A stretch of 64,000 nucleotides of DNA from the NCBI GenBank assembly GCA_902626585.1, contig CACOGA010000007.1:28665-92664 (forward strand), read 5' to 3'. This DNA comes from an uncultured Bacteroidota bacterium (GTDB lineage Bacteria; Bacteroidota; Bacteroidia; Flavobacteriales; Flavobacteriaceae). The position numbers and the translations under genes were made by a program. This document shows positions 53,601 to 63,454 of the stretch, one piece after another. Position 1 is the stretch's first letter; each line of letters starts with the position of its first letter. Below the pieces are notes generated by a model, which searched no databases, had not been told where the DNA came from, and was given only the letters and a program-made list of their open reading frames with translations.

Positions 53601-54431
53601 TCTCAAATTATTCACAATTATAAGATTAAAGAAAATGATTTACAAGGATCGCTAAGAAGAGAAAAATTTACAATTTCTGTTGGTGACGAATTACCATCTG
53701 GTATACTAAAGTTAGCTAAAGTATATATAGCTAAAAAGAGAAAATTAAAAGTTGGAGATAAAATGGCTGGTAGACATGGAAACAAAGGAATAGTTGCAAA
53801 AATCGTCAGAGAAGAAGATATGCCATTTCTAGAAGATGGAAAACCTGTTGACATCGTCTTAAATCCATTGGGTGTTCCATCCAGGATGAATATAGGTCAG
53901 ATTTATGAGACTGTCCTCGGCTGGGCAGGCTTAAAGCTTGACAAAAAATATGCTACACCAATTTTTGATGGGGCGTCAATTGATGAAATCAATAAAATAA
54001 CTGATGAGGCTGGTTTACCAAAATTTGGTCACACCTACCTTTATGATGGTGGTACCGGTGAAAAATTTGATCAACCAGCAACAGTTGGTGTAATATATAT
54101 GCTTAAACTAGGTCACATGGTTGATGATAAAATGCACTCCAGGTCGATTGGTCCTTATTCATTAATTACTCAACAGCCATTAGGTGGAAAAGCTCAGTTT
54201 GGTGGTCAAAGATTTGGAGAAATGGAAGTATGGGCCTTAGAAGCATACGGTGCTTCGAGTACCCTTAGGGAAATTTTAACCGTTAAATCAGACGATGTTG
54301 TTGGAAGAGCAAAAACATATGAGGCTATTGTAAAGGGTGAATCAATGCCAACACCAGGATTACCTGAGTCGTTTAATGTATTAATGCACGAATTGAAAGG
54401 TCTTGGATTAGATATTAGACTAGAAGAATAA
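50619..54431 (+). CDS. rpoB: RNA polymerase subunit beta
   Basis: 1270 residues, full length for Bacteroidota. N-terminal lobes, the rifampicin region [34 protein letters not shown] (about 465-500) with wild-type-looking Gln, Asp, His, Arg and Ser positions, then [19 protein letters not shown] motif [29 protein letters not shown], and the C-terminal [18 protein letters not shown]. Catalytic core of transcription with RpoC, which follows after 18 bases. Confidence 0.98.
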   Translation: MSTKLAERINFSSIKNASEYPDFLDIQIKSFKDFFQLETKSDERGEEGLYNTFQDNFPITDARNQFVLEFLDYFVDPPRYSIQECIERGLTYSVPLKARLKLYCTDPEHEDFETIVQDVYLGTIPYMTPSGTFCINGAERVVVSQLHRSPGVFFGQSFHANGTKLYSARVIPFKGSWIEFATDINSVMYAYIDRKKKLPVTTLFRAIGYERDKDILEIFDLAEEIKVSKANLKKYYGRKLAARVLNTWHEDFVDEDTGEVVSIERNEIVLDRDTEIDKDNVLEIIESGVKTVLIHKEITQQGEYAIIHNTLQKDPTNSEKEAVEHIYRQLRNAEPPDEETARGIIDKLFFSDQRYNLGDVGRYRMNKKLGLDIGMDKQVLTTEDIITIIKYLIELINSKAEIDDIDHLSNRRVRTVGEQLSSQFGVGLARMARTIRERMNVRDNEVFTPIDLINAKTLSSVINSFFGTNQLSQFMDQTNPLAEITHKRRLSALGPGGLSRERAGFEVRDVHYTHYGRLCPIETPEGPNIGLISSLGVFAKINNMGFIETPYRKVNDGVVDLKSAPTYLSAEEEENKLIAQSNIKVDKSGKILDKKVIARQEGDFPLTQPANVHYTDVAPNQIASISASLIPFLEHDDANRALMGSNMMRQAVPLLLPQSPIVGTGLEKQVASDSRVLINAEADGVVEYVDANEITIKYSRNKNEVLTSFDSDTVTYKLTKFKKTNQGTCVNLKSIVSKGDKVSKGQVLCEGYATNNGELALGRNIQVAFMPWKGYNFEDAIVISEKVVRDDVFTSIHIDEYSIEVRDTKLGNEELTNDIPNVSEEATKDLDENGMIRIGAEINAGDILIGKITPKGESDPTPEEKLLRAIFGDKAGDVKDASLKAPPSLNGVVIDKKLFARSVKDKRKRIQDKEDLKLLEDSYDGKFLELKNVLVEKLYSVLSGKTSQGVFNDLGEEVFPKGKKFTQKMLNSADDFAHLVSTKWVTDKSTNDIVSQIIHNYKIKENDLQGSLRREKFTISVGDELPSGILKLAKVYIAKKRKLKVGDKMAGRHGNKGIVAKIVREEDMPFLEDGKPVDIVLNPLGVPSRMNIGQIYETVLGWAGLKLDKKYATPIFDGASIDEINKITDEAGLPKFGHTYLYDGGTGEKFDQPATVGVIYMLKLGHMVDDKMHSRSIGPYSLITQQPLGGKAQFGGQRFGEMEVWALEAYGASSTLREILTVKSDDVVGRAKTYEAIVKGESMPTPGLPESFNVLMHELKGLGLDIRLEE

Positions 54432-54449
54432 TAAAATTATACACAAATT

Positions 54450-57400
54450 ATGCGTAGAAAAAAAGATAATACGACAATTAAATTTAATAAAATCTCTATT
54501 GGCTTAGGTTCACCAGAATCTATATTATCAGCGTCAAGAGGAGAGGTGTTAAAACCTGAAACTATAAATTATAGAACTCACAAGCCTGAAAGAGATGGTT
54601 TATTCTGTGAAAGAATTTTTGGTCCGGTTAGGGATTACGAGTGTGCATGCGGTAAGTATAAGAGAATTAGATATAAAGGAATTGTTTGTGATAGATGTGG
54701 TGTGGAGGTAACTGAAAAAAAGGTCAGAAGAGACAGAATTGGCCATATTAATCTGGTTGTTCCTGTTGCCCACATTTGGTATTTTAGATCTTTACCTAAT
54801 AAAATTGGATATCTATTGGGGTTACCTTCTAAAAAGCTAGACATGATTATCTACTATGAAAGATATGTTGTAATTCAGGCCGGTAATGCAAAAAATATTG
54901 AAGGAGAGCCATTGAATAAAATGGATTTCCTAACTGAGGAAGAATATTTAAATGTTTTAGATTCCTTACCTCAAGAAAATATGTATCTAGATGACAATGA
55001 CCCTGAAAAATTCATTGCTAAAATGGGTGCAGAATGTTTAATTGAACTATTGTCCAGAATTGATTTGGATGACTTGTCATATCAATTAAGGGATAAAGCT
55101 AATAATGAAACTTCTAAGCAGAGAAAAACTGAAGCACTAAAAAGATTACAGGTTGTTGAATCTTTTAGAGAGGGCAATCTTAATAGAGAAAACCTACCTG
55201 AGTGGATGATTATGAAAGCTATCCCAGTGATACCACCTGAGTTAAGACCTTTGGTTCCTCTTGACGGTGGTAGATTTGCAACCTCTGATTTAAATGATTT
55301 ATATAGACGGGTAATTATAAGGAACAATAGATTAAAGAGATTAATCGAAATCAAGGCTCCAGAGGTTATTCTAAGAAATGAAAAAAGAATGCTTCAGGAA
55401 TCTGTAGACTCCTTATTTGATAATACCAGAAAATCATCAGCTGTTAAAACTGAGTCTAATAGACCCCTGAAATCCCTTTCTGATTCGTTAAAGGGGAAAC
55501 AAGGTAGATTTAGACAAAATTTATTAGGTAAAAGAGTTGATTATTCTGCGCGATCAGTGATTGTTGTCGGTCCCGACTTGAAACTTTTTGAATGTGGTTT
55601 ACCTAAGAACATGGCAGCTGAACTCTATAAACCTTTCATCATTAGAAAGTTAATGGAAAGAGGTATTGTGAAAACAGTAAAATCTGCTAGAAAAATCATT
55701 GACAGAAGAGACCCTGTAGTATGGGATATACTCGAGAATGTGCTTAGAGGTCACCCGGTACTTCTCAATAGAGCTCCAACTTTACACAGGCTAGGAATCC
55801 AAGCTTTTCAGCCTAAGTTAATCGAAGGTAAAGCAATACAGCTTCATCCTTTGGTTTGTACTGCATTTAATGCTGATTTTGATGGTGATCAAATGGCTGT
55901 TCATTTACCATTAGGGCCTGAAGCTATTTTAGAAGCACAATTGCTAATGTTGGCTTCACACAATATCCTAAACCCAGCAAATGGTTCTCCGATAACTGTT
56001 CCGTCACAAGACATGGTTCTAGGCTTATATTATATGACAAAACAAAAAGTATCAACAGATAAACTTAAAGTTTTAGGTGAAGGCCTTACCTTTTACTCTC
56101 CTGAAGAGGTTATCATTGCTTACAATGAAAGTAAAGTTGATTTAAATGCTACTGTAAAAGTTAAGACCAAAGATTTAGATAAAGAAAATAAATTAGTTGA
56201 TAAGATTATTGACACCACTGTTGGCAGGGTACTATTTAATGAAAAAGTGCCTGAAAGAGCGGGTTTTATTAATGAAGTTTTAACAAAGAAATCATTGAGG
56301 GATATAATTGGTAATATTTTGAAGATTACAAGTGTTCCAGAAACAGCTGAGTTTTTAGATGAAATCAAAACCTTAGGCTACAAATTTGCTTTCCAAGGAG
56401 GTCTTTCATTTAGTCTAGGTGATATTATTATTCCAAATGAAAAGTTTGATATGATAAATACTGCGAATAAGCAGGTTGATGTTATCAGATCTAATTATAA
56501 TATGGGACTTATTACAAATAATGAAAGATATAACCAGGTTATTGATATATGGACTTCAACTAATGCAGAACTGACTGAATTGTCAATGAAAAGAATTAGA
56601 GAGGATCAACAAGGATTTAATTCTGTGTACATGATGTTGGATTCTGGTGCAAGGGGATCAAAAGAACAGATCAGACAGTTAACTGGAATGAGGGGTCTTA
56701 TGGCTAAGCCTAAAAAATCAACAGCTGGGGGTGGAGAGATTATTGAAAACCCCATTCTTTCTAATTTTAAGGAGGGTCTTTCGATTTTAGAATATTTCAT
56801 ATCGACCCACGGTGCTAGAAAAGGTTTAGCTGATACAGCGTTAAAAACTGCTGATGCAGGGTATTTAACCAGAAGATTAGTCGATGTTTCACAGGACGTC
56901 ATAATCACTGAAGATGATTGTGGAACCTTGAGAGGAATCAATGTATCTGCACTAAAGAAAAATGAGGAAATTGTAGAAAAACTTGTTGATAGAATTGTAG
57001 GAAGAACTTCATTACAGGATGTATATGATCCTGTTTCTGGGGAGCTTTTAGTTAAGTCAGGACAGCCTATTGATGATCTAGTTTCTCATGATATTGAAAA
57101 CTCATCGGTTGAGACAATCGAAGTTAGGTCTGCACTTACTTGTGAATCGAAAAGAGGTATTTGTGCAAAATGCTATGGTAGAAATCTTGCTACTGGAAAC
57201 GATGTACAAATGGGTGAGGCCGTAGGTGTTGTTGCTGCACAATCAATTGGTGAGCCAGGTACACAGCTGACTCTTAGAACCTTCCACGTTGGTGGTATTG
57301 CAGGAAATATTTCTGAGGAAAACAGTGTTATTTCAAAATTTGATGGTAACGTAGAAATTGAGGATTTAAAAACCGTCAAAGGAAAGAATAATGATGGTCA

Positions 57401-58757
57401 AGACGTAGAAATTGTAATTTCTAGAACTTCTGAAATAAAAATTTCTGATCCAAACACAGGTCTCACACTGAGTAATAACAATATCCCTTATGGTTCTTTC
57501 TTGTATGTGAAAAATAAGAAAAAAATAAAAAAGGGAACTTTGATTTGTGAATGGGATCCATACAATGGAGTTATAATTTCAGATTATGCTGGTAAAATTA
57601 GCTATGAAAATATTGAACAAGGAATTACGTATGAAGTTGAGATTGATGAGCAAACAGGTTTTCAGGAAAAAGTAATTATTGAATCAAGAAATAAAAAGTT
57701 AATTCCAACACTGCTTGTAAAGAACACAAAAGGTGAAATTATAAGATCTTATAACCTGCCTGTTGGTGCTCACTTAGTTGTTAATGACGGTGATAAAATT
57801 GATTTAGGTAAAATTCTTGTTAAAATTCCAAGAAAGTCTGCAAAAACTGGTGATATTACAGGTGGTCTCCCAAGAGTAACGGAACTCTTTGAGGCAAGAA
57901 ATCCATCAAATCCAGCGATAGTTAGCGAAATTGATGGTGTTGTTTCATTTGGGAAAATCAAAAGAGGTAATAGAGAAATTATAATTGAAGCTAAAACCGG
58001 TGAGATCAGAAAATATTTGATCAAACTTTCTAATCAAATATTAGTACAAGAAAACGATTTTGTAAAAGCAGGTACTCCAATGTCAGAGGGTTCGATCACT
58101 CCAAATGATATATTAAATATTAAGGGACCATCCGCTGTTCAACAGTACCTAGTAAATGAAGTTCAAGAAGTATACAGGCTACAAGGGGTAAAAATTAACG
58201 ATAAACACTTCGAGGTAGTTGTGAGACAAATGATGAGAAAAGTTAAGATTCAGGATTCTGGTGATACCATTTTCTTACAAGATCAGTTGGTTCATAAATC
58301 AGATTTTATTGACGAAAATGACAGTATTTATGGTAAGAAAATTATTGAAGATGCAGGTGATTCTGAAAATTACAAGGTAGGCCAAATAATTTCGTCTAGA
58401 GATTTCAGAGATGAGAACTCTATATTGAAAAGAGAAGACAAGAATCTGGTGGTTGCTAGGGACGCTAGGCCTGCTACCGCTACTCCAATTTTACAGGGTA
58501 TTACTAAGGCTTCATTACAAACTAAATCATTCATTTCTGCTGCATCATTCCAGGAGACAACAAAAGTTTTAAATGAATCGGCAGTAAATGCAAGGGTTGA
58601 TTATCTTGATGGTTTAAAGGAAAATGTAATAGTTGGTCATAAGATTCCGGCTGGAACAGGACTAAGAAAATATGATGATATTTTGGTTGGCTCAAAGGAA
58701 AGCTATGATGAATTAATGGATACCACGATGCCAGATCAAGAAGTAAACACTAATTAA
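54450..58757 (+). CDS. rpoC: RNA polymerase subunit beta'
   Basis: 1435 residues. Zinc-binding [23 protein letters not shown] near residue 66, the catalytic Mg2+ loop [15 protein letters not shown] (about 471), the trigger-loop region [30 protein letters not shown], second zinc site with [16 protein letters not shown], and the end STVREKI-like region AAGTGLRKY variant. Bridge helix and clamp are complete. Last gene of the rpl-rpo run; DUF3467 follows after ten bases. Confidence 0.98.
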   Translation: MRRKKDNTTIKFNKISIGLGSPESILSASRGEVLKPETINYRTHKPERDGLFCERIFGPVRDYECACGKYKRIRYKGIVCDRCGVEVTEKKVRRDRIGHINLVVPVAHIWYFRSLPNKIGYLLGLPSKKLDMIIYYERYVVIQAGNAKNIEGEPLNKMDFLTEEEYLNVLDSLPQENMYLDDNDPEKFIAKMGAECLIELLSRIDLDDLSYQLRDKANNETSKQRKTEALKRLQVVESFREGNLNRENLPEWMIMKAIPVIPPELRPLVPLDGGRFATSDLNDLYRRVIIRNNRLKRLIEIKAPEVILRNEKRMLQESVDSLFDNTRKSSAVKTESNRPLKSLSDSLKGKQGRFRQNLLGKRVDYSARSVIVVGPDLKLFECGLPKNMAAELYKPFIIRKLMERGIVKTVKSARKIIDRRDPVVWDILENVLRGHPVLLNRAPTLHRLGIQAFQPKLIEGKAIQLHPLVCTAFNADFDGDQMAVHLPLGPEAILEAQLLMLASHNILNPANGSPITVPSQDMVLGLYYMTKQKVSTDKLKVLGEGLTFYSPEEVIIAYNESKVDLNATVKVKTKDLDKENKLVDKIIDTTVGRVLFNEKVPERAGFINEVLTKKSLRDIIGNILKITSVPETAEFLDEIKTLGYKFAFQGGLSFSLGDIIIPNEKFDMINTANKQVDVIRSNYNMGLITNNERYNQVIDIWTSTNAELTELSMKRIREDQQGFNSVYMMLDSGARGSKEQIRQLTGMRGLMAKPKKSTAGGGEIIENPILSNFKEGLSILEYFISTHGARKGLADTALKTADAGYLTRRLVDVSQDVIITEDDCGTLRGINVSALKKNEEIVEKLVDRIVGRTSLQDVYDPVSGELLVKSGQPIDDLVSHDIENSSVETIEVRSALTCESKRGICAKCYGRNLATGNDVQMGEAVGVVAAQSIGEPGTQLTLRTFHVGGIAGNISEENSVISKFDGNVEIEDLKTVKGKNNDGQDVEIVISRTSEIKISDPNTGLTLSNNNIPYGSFLYVKNKKKIKKGTLICEWDPYNGVIISDYAGKISYENIEQGITYEVEIDEQTGFQEKVIIESRNKKLIPTLLVKNTKGEIIRSYNLPVGAHLVVNDGDKIDLGKILVKIPRKSAKTGDITGGLPRVTELFEARNPSNPAIVSEIDGVVSFGKIKRGNREIIIEAKTGEIRKYLIKLSNQILVQENDFVKAGTPMSEGSITPNDILNIKGPSAVQQYLVNEVQEVYRLQGVKINDKHFEVVVRQMMRKVKIQDSGDTIFLQDQLVHKSDFIDENDSIYGKKIIEDAGDSENYKVGQIISSRDFRDENSILKREDKNLVVARDARPATATPILQGITKASLQTKSFISAASFQETTKVLNESAVNARVDYLDGLKENVIVGHKIPAGTGLRKYDDILVGSKESYDELMDTTMPDQEVNTN

Positions 58758-58767
58758 TTTTCATTTT

Positions 58768-59079
58768 ATGCAAAAAAAGAAGGAGCAAAAAGGTAAAATT
58801 AATATAGAGCTTGATGAAAAAGTTGCTGAAGGTGTTTATTCAAATTTAGCCATAATTAACCACTCGGTCTCGGAATTTGTAATTGACTTTATTTCCGTTA
58901 TGCCGGGTTCACCAAAAAACAAGGTAAAATCAAGGATTATTATAACTCCACAACATGCAAAGAAATTAGCAAAAGCTTTAAATGATAATATTAATAGGTT
59001 TGAAGAAAATTTTGGCTCAATCAAAGATTATGACAATCCAAAGTTTCAACTAAATTTTGGACCTACAGGTGAAGCTTAA
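58768..59079 (+). CDS. DUF3467 domain protein
   Basis: 103 residues. KINIELDEKVAEGVYSNLAIINHSVSEFVIDFISVMPGSPKNKVKSRIIITPQHAKKLAKAL covers the DUF3467 family. It is small, soluble and lacks a signal peptide. Family function is unknown, but it regularly follows rpoC in Bacteroidota to my recollection; the ten-base gap suggests co-transcription with the polymerase genes. Confidence 0.88.
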   Translation: MQKKKEQKGKINIELDEKVAEGVYSNLAIINHSVSEFVIDFISVMPGSPKNKVKSRIIITPQHAKKLAKALNDNINRFEENFGSIKDYDNPKFQLNFGPTGEA

Positions 59080-59108
59080 TTTTATTAGGTTAATTGATTT
59101 TACATTTT

Positions 59109-59116
59109 TACTTTTG
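59109..59116 (+). promoter_or_regulatory. -7 promoter box of idi
   Basis: TACTTTTG, exact TAnnTTTG, ending 4 bases before the ATG at 59121: the shortest box-to-start distance in the window, implying a leaderless transcript. Confidence 0.6.
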
Positions 59117-59120
59117 ATAT

Positions 59121-59651
59121 ATGCAGGAGGAAAAAGTTGTTTTAGTTGATAAAAATGATAATAAACTAGGTTTAATGCCTAAAATGGAGGCTCATCTGAA
59201 AGGTAAACTTCACAGAGCCTTTTCCGTTATAATTTTTAATACACAAGGAAAAATATTACTTCAGAAACGTGCCTCAACTAAATACCATACTCCTAATCTT
59301 TGGTCCAATACTTGTTGTAGTCATCAAAGAGATAACGAAGATAATATAAGCGCTGGTAAGAGAAGACTTTCTGAAGAAATGGGTTTTATCACAGATCTGT
59401 TTAATTTTGACTCATTTATATATCGAGTTGAATTTTCAAATGGGCTAATTGAGCACGAAAACGACCATATTATGATTGGTGTTTTTGACGGCATTCCAAA
59501 ACCTAATCCAAATGAAGTTGACGAATGGAAATGGGTAGATATTGATATCCTTGCTAACGATATGAAAATTAATCCAGAGCATTATACAGCTTGGTTTATT
59601 ATTATTATGAATAAATACTTTGAAAGTTTAAAAAAATGGAAGTTACAGTAA
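59121..59651 (+). CDS. idi: Isopentenyl-diphosphate delta-isomerase, type I
   Basis: 176 residues of the Nudix-like type I enzyme, which interconverts IPP and DMAPP for isoprenoids, including the carotenoid and retinal needed by the proteorhodopsin. Active-site Cys in WSNTCCSHQR (about 70), metal-binding His residues at HLKGKLHRAFSVI, Nudix-like box AGKRRLSEEMGF, Glu residues in EHENDHIMIG. First of a coupled trio; queD starts 16 bases before its stop. Confidence 0.93.
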   Translation: MQEEKVVLVDKNDNKLGLMPKMEAHLKGKLHRAFSVIIFNTQGKILLQKRASTKYHTPNLWSNTCCSHQRDNEDNISAGKRRLSEEMGFITDLFNFDSFIYRVEFSNGLIEHENDHIMIGVFDGIPKPNPNEVDEWKWVDIDILANDMKINPEHYTAWFIIIMNKYFESLKKWKLQ

Positions 59652-60046
59652 GTAGAAAAGCTCATTTTAATGCAGCTCACAGACTCTTTAATGAAAAATG
59701 GTCTGATAAAAAAAATAGTGATGTTTTTGGTAAATGTAATTATCCTAATTATCACGGTCATAATTATGAACTAATAGTTAGTGTTACTGGAAAAATTAAC
59801 CCTGATACTGGGTACGTTATTGATATGGGTGAGCTAAAAAAAATTATAAAAAATGAAATTGAAGAGAGGTTAGATCATAAAAATTTAAATTTAGATGTTC
59901 CATATTTTTCAAATGTCATCCCATCAGCTGAAAATATATGTATATACATTTATGATATTTTAAGAAATTATATACAGAAAGAATTTCATTTATCAGTAAA
60001 ATTATATGAAACCCCAAGAAACTTTGTCGAATATTCAGGAAATTGA
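59636..60046 (+). CDS. queD: 6-pyruvoyl-tetrahydropterin synthase / QueD
   Basis: 136 residues. Zinc His in AHFNAAHRL and YHGHNYELIV, catalytic Cys in FGKCNYPNYHGH, then TGYVIDMGELK, LDHKNLN and the C-terminal catalytic Glu in KLYETPRNFVEY. QueD makes 6-carboxytetrahydropterin for queuosine tRNA modification; a pterin role is the alternative. Its ATG lies inside idi (16-base overlap) and its TGA overlaps the next start. Confidence 0.9.
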   Translation: MEVTVSRKAHFNAAHRLFNEKWSDKKNSDVFGKCNYPNYHGHNYELIVSVTGKINPDTGYVIDMGELKKIIKNEIEERLDHKNLNLDVPYFSNVIPSAENICIYIYDILRNYIQKEFHLSVKLYETPRNFVEYSGN

Positions 60047-60522
60047 ATAAACATTATTTAGATACCAAAGAAGAAATTGAAAACCTTGGCTTCAAAGTAG
60101 TAGGTCATGACTTTGTTAGACCGTGGGGAGGGTTTTTATTAATTGACGAGTCACAATCAAAAGATTTTATTTATCATTTTATTTCAAAAGAAAATTTGGA
60201 TATTAAAGGGAAAGTAAGTCCTAAAATATTGATTGTAAACCCTAATTCTAGACTTTCATGGCAATTTCATCACAGAAGAAAAGAAATCTGGAGAGTTTAT
60301 AAAAACTCTGTAGGTATTATTAGATCAATGGACGATAATCAAAATGAAATGGAGATATTAAACGAGGGTGATACTATCAAATTTCAAACAGAGGAAAGGC
60401 ATCGCTTAGTTGGTTTATCTAATTTTGGAGTAGTTGCAGAGATATGGATTCATACAGATTCGAATAATCTATCAGACGAAGAAGATATAGTTAGATTAGA
60501 GGATGATTACTCTAGAGACTAG
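60043..60522 (+). CDS. Cupin protein like type II mannose-6-phosphate isomerase
   Basis: 159 residues from a TTG start at 60043 that overlaps the queD stop (TTGA). The single cupin resembles the C-terminal isomerase part of bifunctional ManC/AlgA: VRPWGGFLLIDE, SPKILIVNPNSRLSWQFHHRRKEIWRV with metal ligands, ERHRLVGLSNFG, and SDEEDIVRLEDDYSRD, the usual end. It would interconvert fructose and mannose 6-phosphate for polysaccharide synthesis, here as a stand-alone enzyme. Eleven-base convergent overlap with the next gene. Confidence 0.82.
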   Translation: MNKHYLDTKEEIENLGFKVVGHDFVRPWGGFLLIDESQSKDFIYHFISKENLDIKGKVSPKILIVNPNSRLSWQFHHRRKEIWRVYKNSVGIIRSMDDNQNEMEILNEGDTIKFQTEERHRLVGLSNFGVVAEIWIHTDSNNLSDEEDIVRLEDDYSRD

Positions 60523-61171
60523 AATTTAATTTAGCCCCATAATATGAACCTTTGATATCATCAGAAAGGTTTTCAAATATTTTTTTCAAATAGTCATCGC
60601 TGATAGAATTTCTGTATTTATATGAAATAAATGCTGAAAGAGGACTAGTTTTATTGCTCATAGCATAATTTACAACAAATAATATTTTTCTTTGATTTAG
60701 CTTAAGTCTTTGCTCTTTTATGGAATCATATTTATTTGTATTTCCTTTGACAGAAATTTCAATTTGTTCAGCCAACATCTCTAAATCTTTCTCGTCAAAT
60801 CGATTAATTTGATTTTTTAAATTTTTGTAATCAATATATAGCTTAGAATTTTGAATTTCTCCGTTAAATACAAATTTATCCTTTGAGCTCGTAAATAAAA
60901 TATGTGCTGGCTCCGAAATAAAATTAAATTTATTTTCAGAGTTTTTATCACCCAGGATCATACGCATTTCTTTAGTTGAATCTAAATAAGTTTTTAATGT
61001 GAATTTACCATTAATAATATTTACAGAATCTAATATTTCCTCTTCATCAGCAGATGATAAATATATCATTGAGTTTTTGATACCACTTATTTCCCCTTCA
61101 ATAATAAGATTTTCTTTTTCTGACGAGCAGGAGGTTAAAATGATTAAAAAAATTATTATTTTATTTTTCAT
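60512..61171 (-). CDS. DUF4369 lipoprotein lacking a thioredoxin domain
   Basis: 219 residues from the ATG at 61171, which starts a lipoprotein signal (MKNKIIIFLIILTSCSSEKEN). N-terminal DUF4369 domain about 22-110 (GEISGIKNSMIYLSSADEEEILDSVNIINGKFTLK), then a helical region. Bacteroidota relatives usually continue into a TlpA-like thioredoxin with CxxC; here the protein ends first. Its ATG shares a base with the stop of the DUF5916 gene, so they are coupled. Confidence 0.75.
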   Translation of the reverse strand: MKNKIIIFLIILTSCSSEKENLIIEGEISGIKNSMIYLSSADEEEILDSVNIINGKFTLKTYLDSTKEMRMILGDKNSENKFNFISEPAHILFTSSKDKFVFNGEIQNSKLYIDYKNLKNQINRFDEKDLEMLAEQIEISVKGNTNKYDSIKEQRLKLNQRKILFVVNYAMSNKTSPLSAFISYKYRNSISDDYLKKIFENLSDDIKGSYYGAKLNSSL

Positions 61172-63390
61172 TAGAAATCTAGCCAATATGTCAATTTAAG
61201 ATTGATTGATCTGTTTTTAACTCTTGGAATGAATATGCTGTTGTATCTATTTTCAGTATAATAATTATCATTGTAGACTAAGAATAAATCTGATAAAGGA
61301 GCAAATCTCCACTGAAGTCTAGAATTAAAACTTAAGTTTTCAGTCTGGTTGCTAAACTGAATTAATGAGGACCAATATAAATCTTTCGTAAATGTAAATT
61401 CAAACTTAGGAGCAATTAAAAAGATATTAGCGCTATTATATAATTCTGGAAGTGAGACCTTATCATAATTTAATTCAATTGAGCCTGTAAATATTGGCTC
61501 AAATCTATAACCTAAACTGATTTGAGATGATGTTTTCTTTCCGTTATAAAATTCACCAAAATTTTGTTCAACTCTGTATGTAAACTTATTAGATGAAAAG
61601 TAGTTGTTAAATTCAATTTCATAGTTGTTATAGTAATAGTCGGAGTTCGCCGGAAGTGAGTTGCCGTTATTAATTCCGGTTGGATCAAATTCATCAAAAA
61701 GATATGTATATTGATTTCTAAGTGAAATATTAAAATTTATACCACTTTTGAAATTAACATCCCATTTTGTGAATATAAAATAATCTGATAATAGGTTATT
61801 AAAATCTGATGCCCATGTTATAAATGGTGCTATTTCAAATTCATAATTTAATATTTTTTTATTTTCAGGCCAATATGTATATCCGATACGCGGATCAATT
61901 TTATAAATTGATTTTCTTTTTATGTAACCTAAATCAGAGTTAAAATTATCTCCAATATATAAAGCTCCAACTTTGAAATTTATATTTCTTGAATTATAAT
62001 TAGTACGAAAGCCTGCTGAAATGTCGTCACTGTCTAAATTTGGGGTAATTGATTTATGAAAATAATATTTGCCTTCCCACTTACTGTCTGATGAAGCCAA
62101 ATTGTAATCAATACCAATAACTCTATTATATGGATTTTCTGATTCAAAATCATAATTTTTTATTGATTCTCTGTTGATAAAAAGAAAACTAATATTTGAT
62201 CTATTAAAAACCTTATGTTGTAATGCCAATACTGTATTATTATTAGATGCAATATTATTCTCAAGGTCTTCTTCGGTTAACATATTTAATAACCCAACTC
62301 TAAAGTCATTATTGATTTTTCCGCTTAGTCTTAAGCCTGCAATAATTTTATTTTGAATGTTGTTCCCGTTAAGGTCTTTGGCAATTCCAATCCTCCTCGA
62401 AAAAAAAGGATTTGAATCTCCTTTATCTCCAAAACTAGAGAACAAGTCACTATTCTCAATAAAAAATTGTCTTTTTTCTGGCAGGGAAATTTCAAATCTT
62501 GTCAAATTTGTAATTTGATCATCTACTTCGACTTGAGAAAAATCAGGATTTATGGTTAAATCTAGGGTAAGTGAATTATCAATTACAAATTTTGCATCAC
62601 CACCCAATTGAATATCATTAATTTTTTTTTGATTTTCGTAATCGTTAGCTATTATCCCATTTAAATACGGGATTAATGACTTTTTGGATTTTGATTTTTT
62701 TAGAGGTTTTTCAAAATACATATTCCCCAAGAATGCCATATCAGAAAAGTCTTGATCTTCAGGAACCTTGTGCCACATATTCCATGATGTATTTTTACTG
62801 TCACGTTGATATGAACCAAACCTCCATTTTGTTTCACCTTCTCTGTACCTGAAAGCTGACATTGGGACTTTCCACTCAGTTGTATAATAATCATCAGCGA
62901 TAAATGATTTGCTAGTCCATTTAATATCCCATGTCATATCATATGACCTTCCTTCAGGAACACCACCATTATACAATAACAAATCTCTTTGAATAGCGAG
63001 ATGATTACTTCCAACCACAAAAGCATTAGTTGCATCATTGAATGTGTCGAATACTAGGGCAATAAAATCGGAAATTGTTGCATCAAAATCTCTTTTTAAT
63101 GTACCAGTCCGTAGATCATTTTTATTGACCATAATTTTAATACCGACGTATAAAAAATCTTCATCATTTAAAATTTTAATTGTTGCCGGATTCTTTGGTT
63201 TATTGTTATAATCTGGTCTGTATTCATAAAAATCATCAACTCCTTTTGCCAAATCCCAATCAATTTCGTTAAGAATACCATCAATAATAATTTCATTTTC
63301 GGTATATTTTACAAAGAGTTCTTTCTTTAGGTTTTGAGATATCAGTGAAATTGAGATTAAGAAAAGAAAAATAAATAGGAATTTTTTCAA
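61171..63390 (-). CDS. DUF5916 outer-membrane protein with CBM9-like N-terminus
   Basis: 739 residues from a TTG start, the only one that gives the signal peptide (MKKFLFIFLFLISISLISQN). N-terminal CBM9-like domain about 25-215 (EIIIDGILNEIDWDLAKGVDDF, ATIKILNDEDFLYVGIKI, EWKVPMSAFRY), then a long beta-strand region (about 240-739) ending in an aromatic residue (LTYWLDF), typical of outer-membrane barrels. TLDLTINPDFSQVEVDDQ and PEKRQFFIEN are DUF5916 hallmarks. Possibly binds glycans or ligands at the surface. Promoter box at 63405-63412. Confidence 0.85.
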   Translation of the reverse strand: MKKFLFIFLFLISISLISQNLKKELFVKYTENEIIIDGILNEIDWDLAKGVDDFYEYRPDYNNKPKNPATIKILNDEDFLYVGIKIMVNKNDLRTGTLKRDFDATISDFIALVFDTFNDATNAFVVGSNHLAIQRDLLLYNGGVPEGRSYDMTWDIKWTSKSFIADDYYTTEWKVPMSAFRYREGETKWRFGSYQRDSKNTSWNMWHKVPEDQDFSDMAFLGNMYFEKPLKKSKSKKSLIPYLNGIIANDYENQKKINDIQLGGDAKFVIDNSLTLDLTINPDFSQVEVDDQITNLTRFEISLPEKRQFFIENSDLFSSFGDKGDSNPFFSRRIGIAKDLNGNNIQNKIIAGLRLSGKINNDFRVGLLNMLTEEDLENNIASNNNTVLALQHKVFNRSNISFLFINRESIKNYDFESENPYNRVIGIDYNLASSDSKWEGKYYFHKSITPNLDSDDISAGFRTNYNSRNINFKVGALYIGDNFNSDLGYIKRKSIYKIDPRIGYTYWPENKKILNYEFEIAPFITWASDFNNLLSDYFIFTKWDVNFKSGINFNISLRNQYTYLFDEFDPTGINNGNSLPANSDYYYNNYEIEFNNYFSSNKFTYRVEQNFGEFYNGKKTSSQISLGYRFEPIFTGSIELNYDKVSLPELYNSANIFLIAPKFEFTFTKDLYWSSLIQFSNQTENLSFNSRLQWRFAPLSDLFLVYNDNYYTENRYNSIFIPRVKNRSINLKLTYWLDF

Positions 63391-63404
63391 GATTTTATTT
63401 TTGA

Positions 63405-63412
63405 CAAAAATA
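63405..63412 (-). promoter_or_regulatory. -7 promoter box of the DUF5916 gene
   Basis: The minus strand reads TATTTTTG, exact TAnnTTTG, 14 bases before the TTG start at 63390, supporting that start. Confidence 0.5.
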
Positions 63413-63454
63413 TGTAATAAATTTATACATAATCACTCTTTAACAAAACTTTAA

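Noticed and set aside
59124..59132. GGAGG-like bases near idi as a Shine-Dalgarno
   Set aside because: They lie after the ATG, inside codons 2-5, and cannot guide that start.
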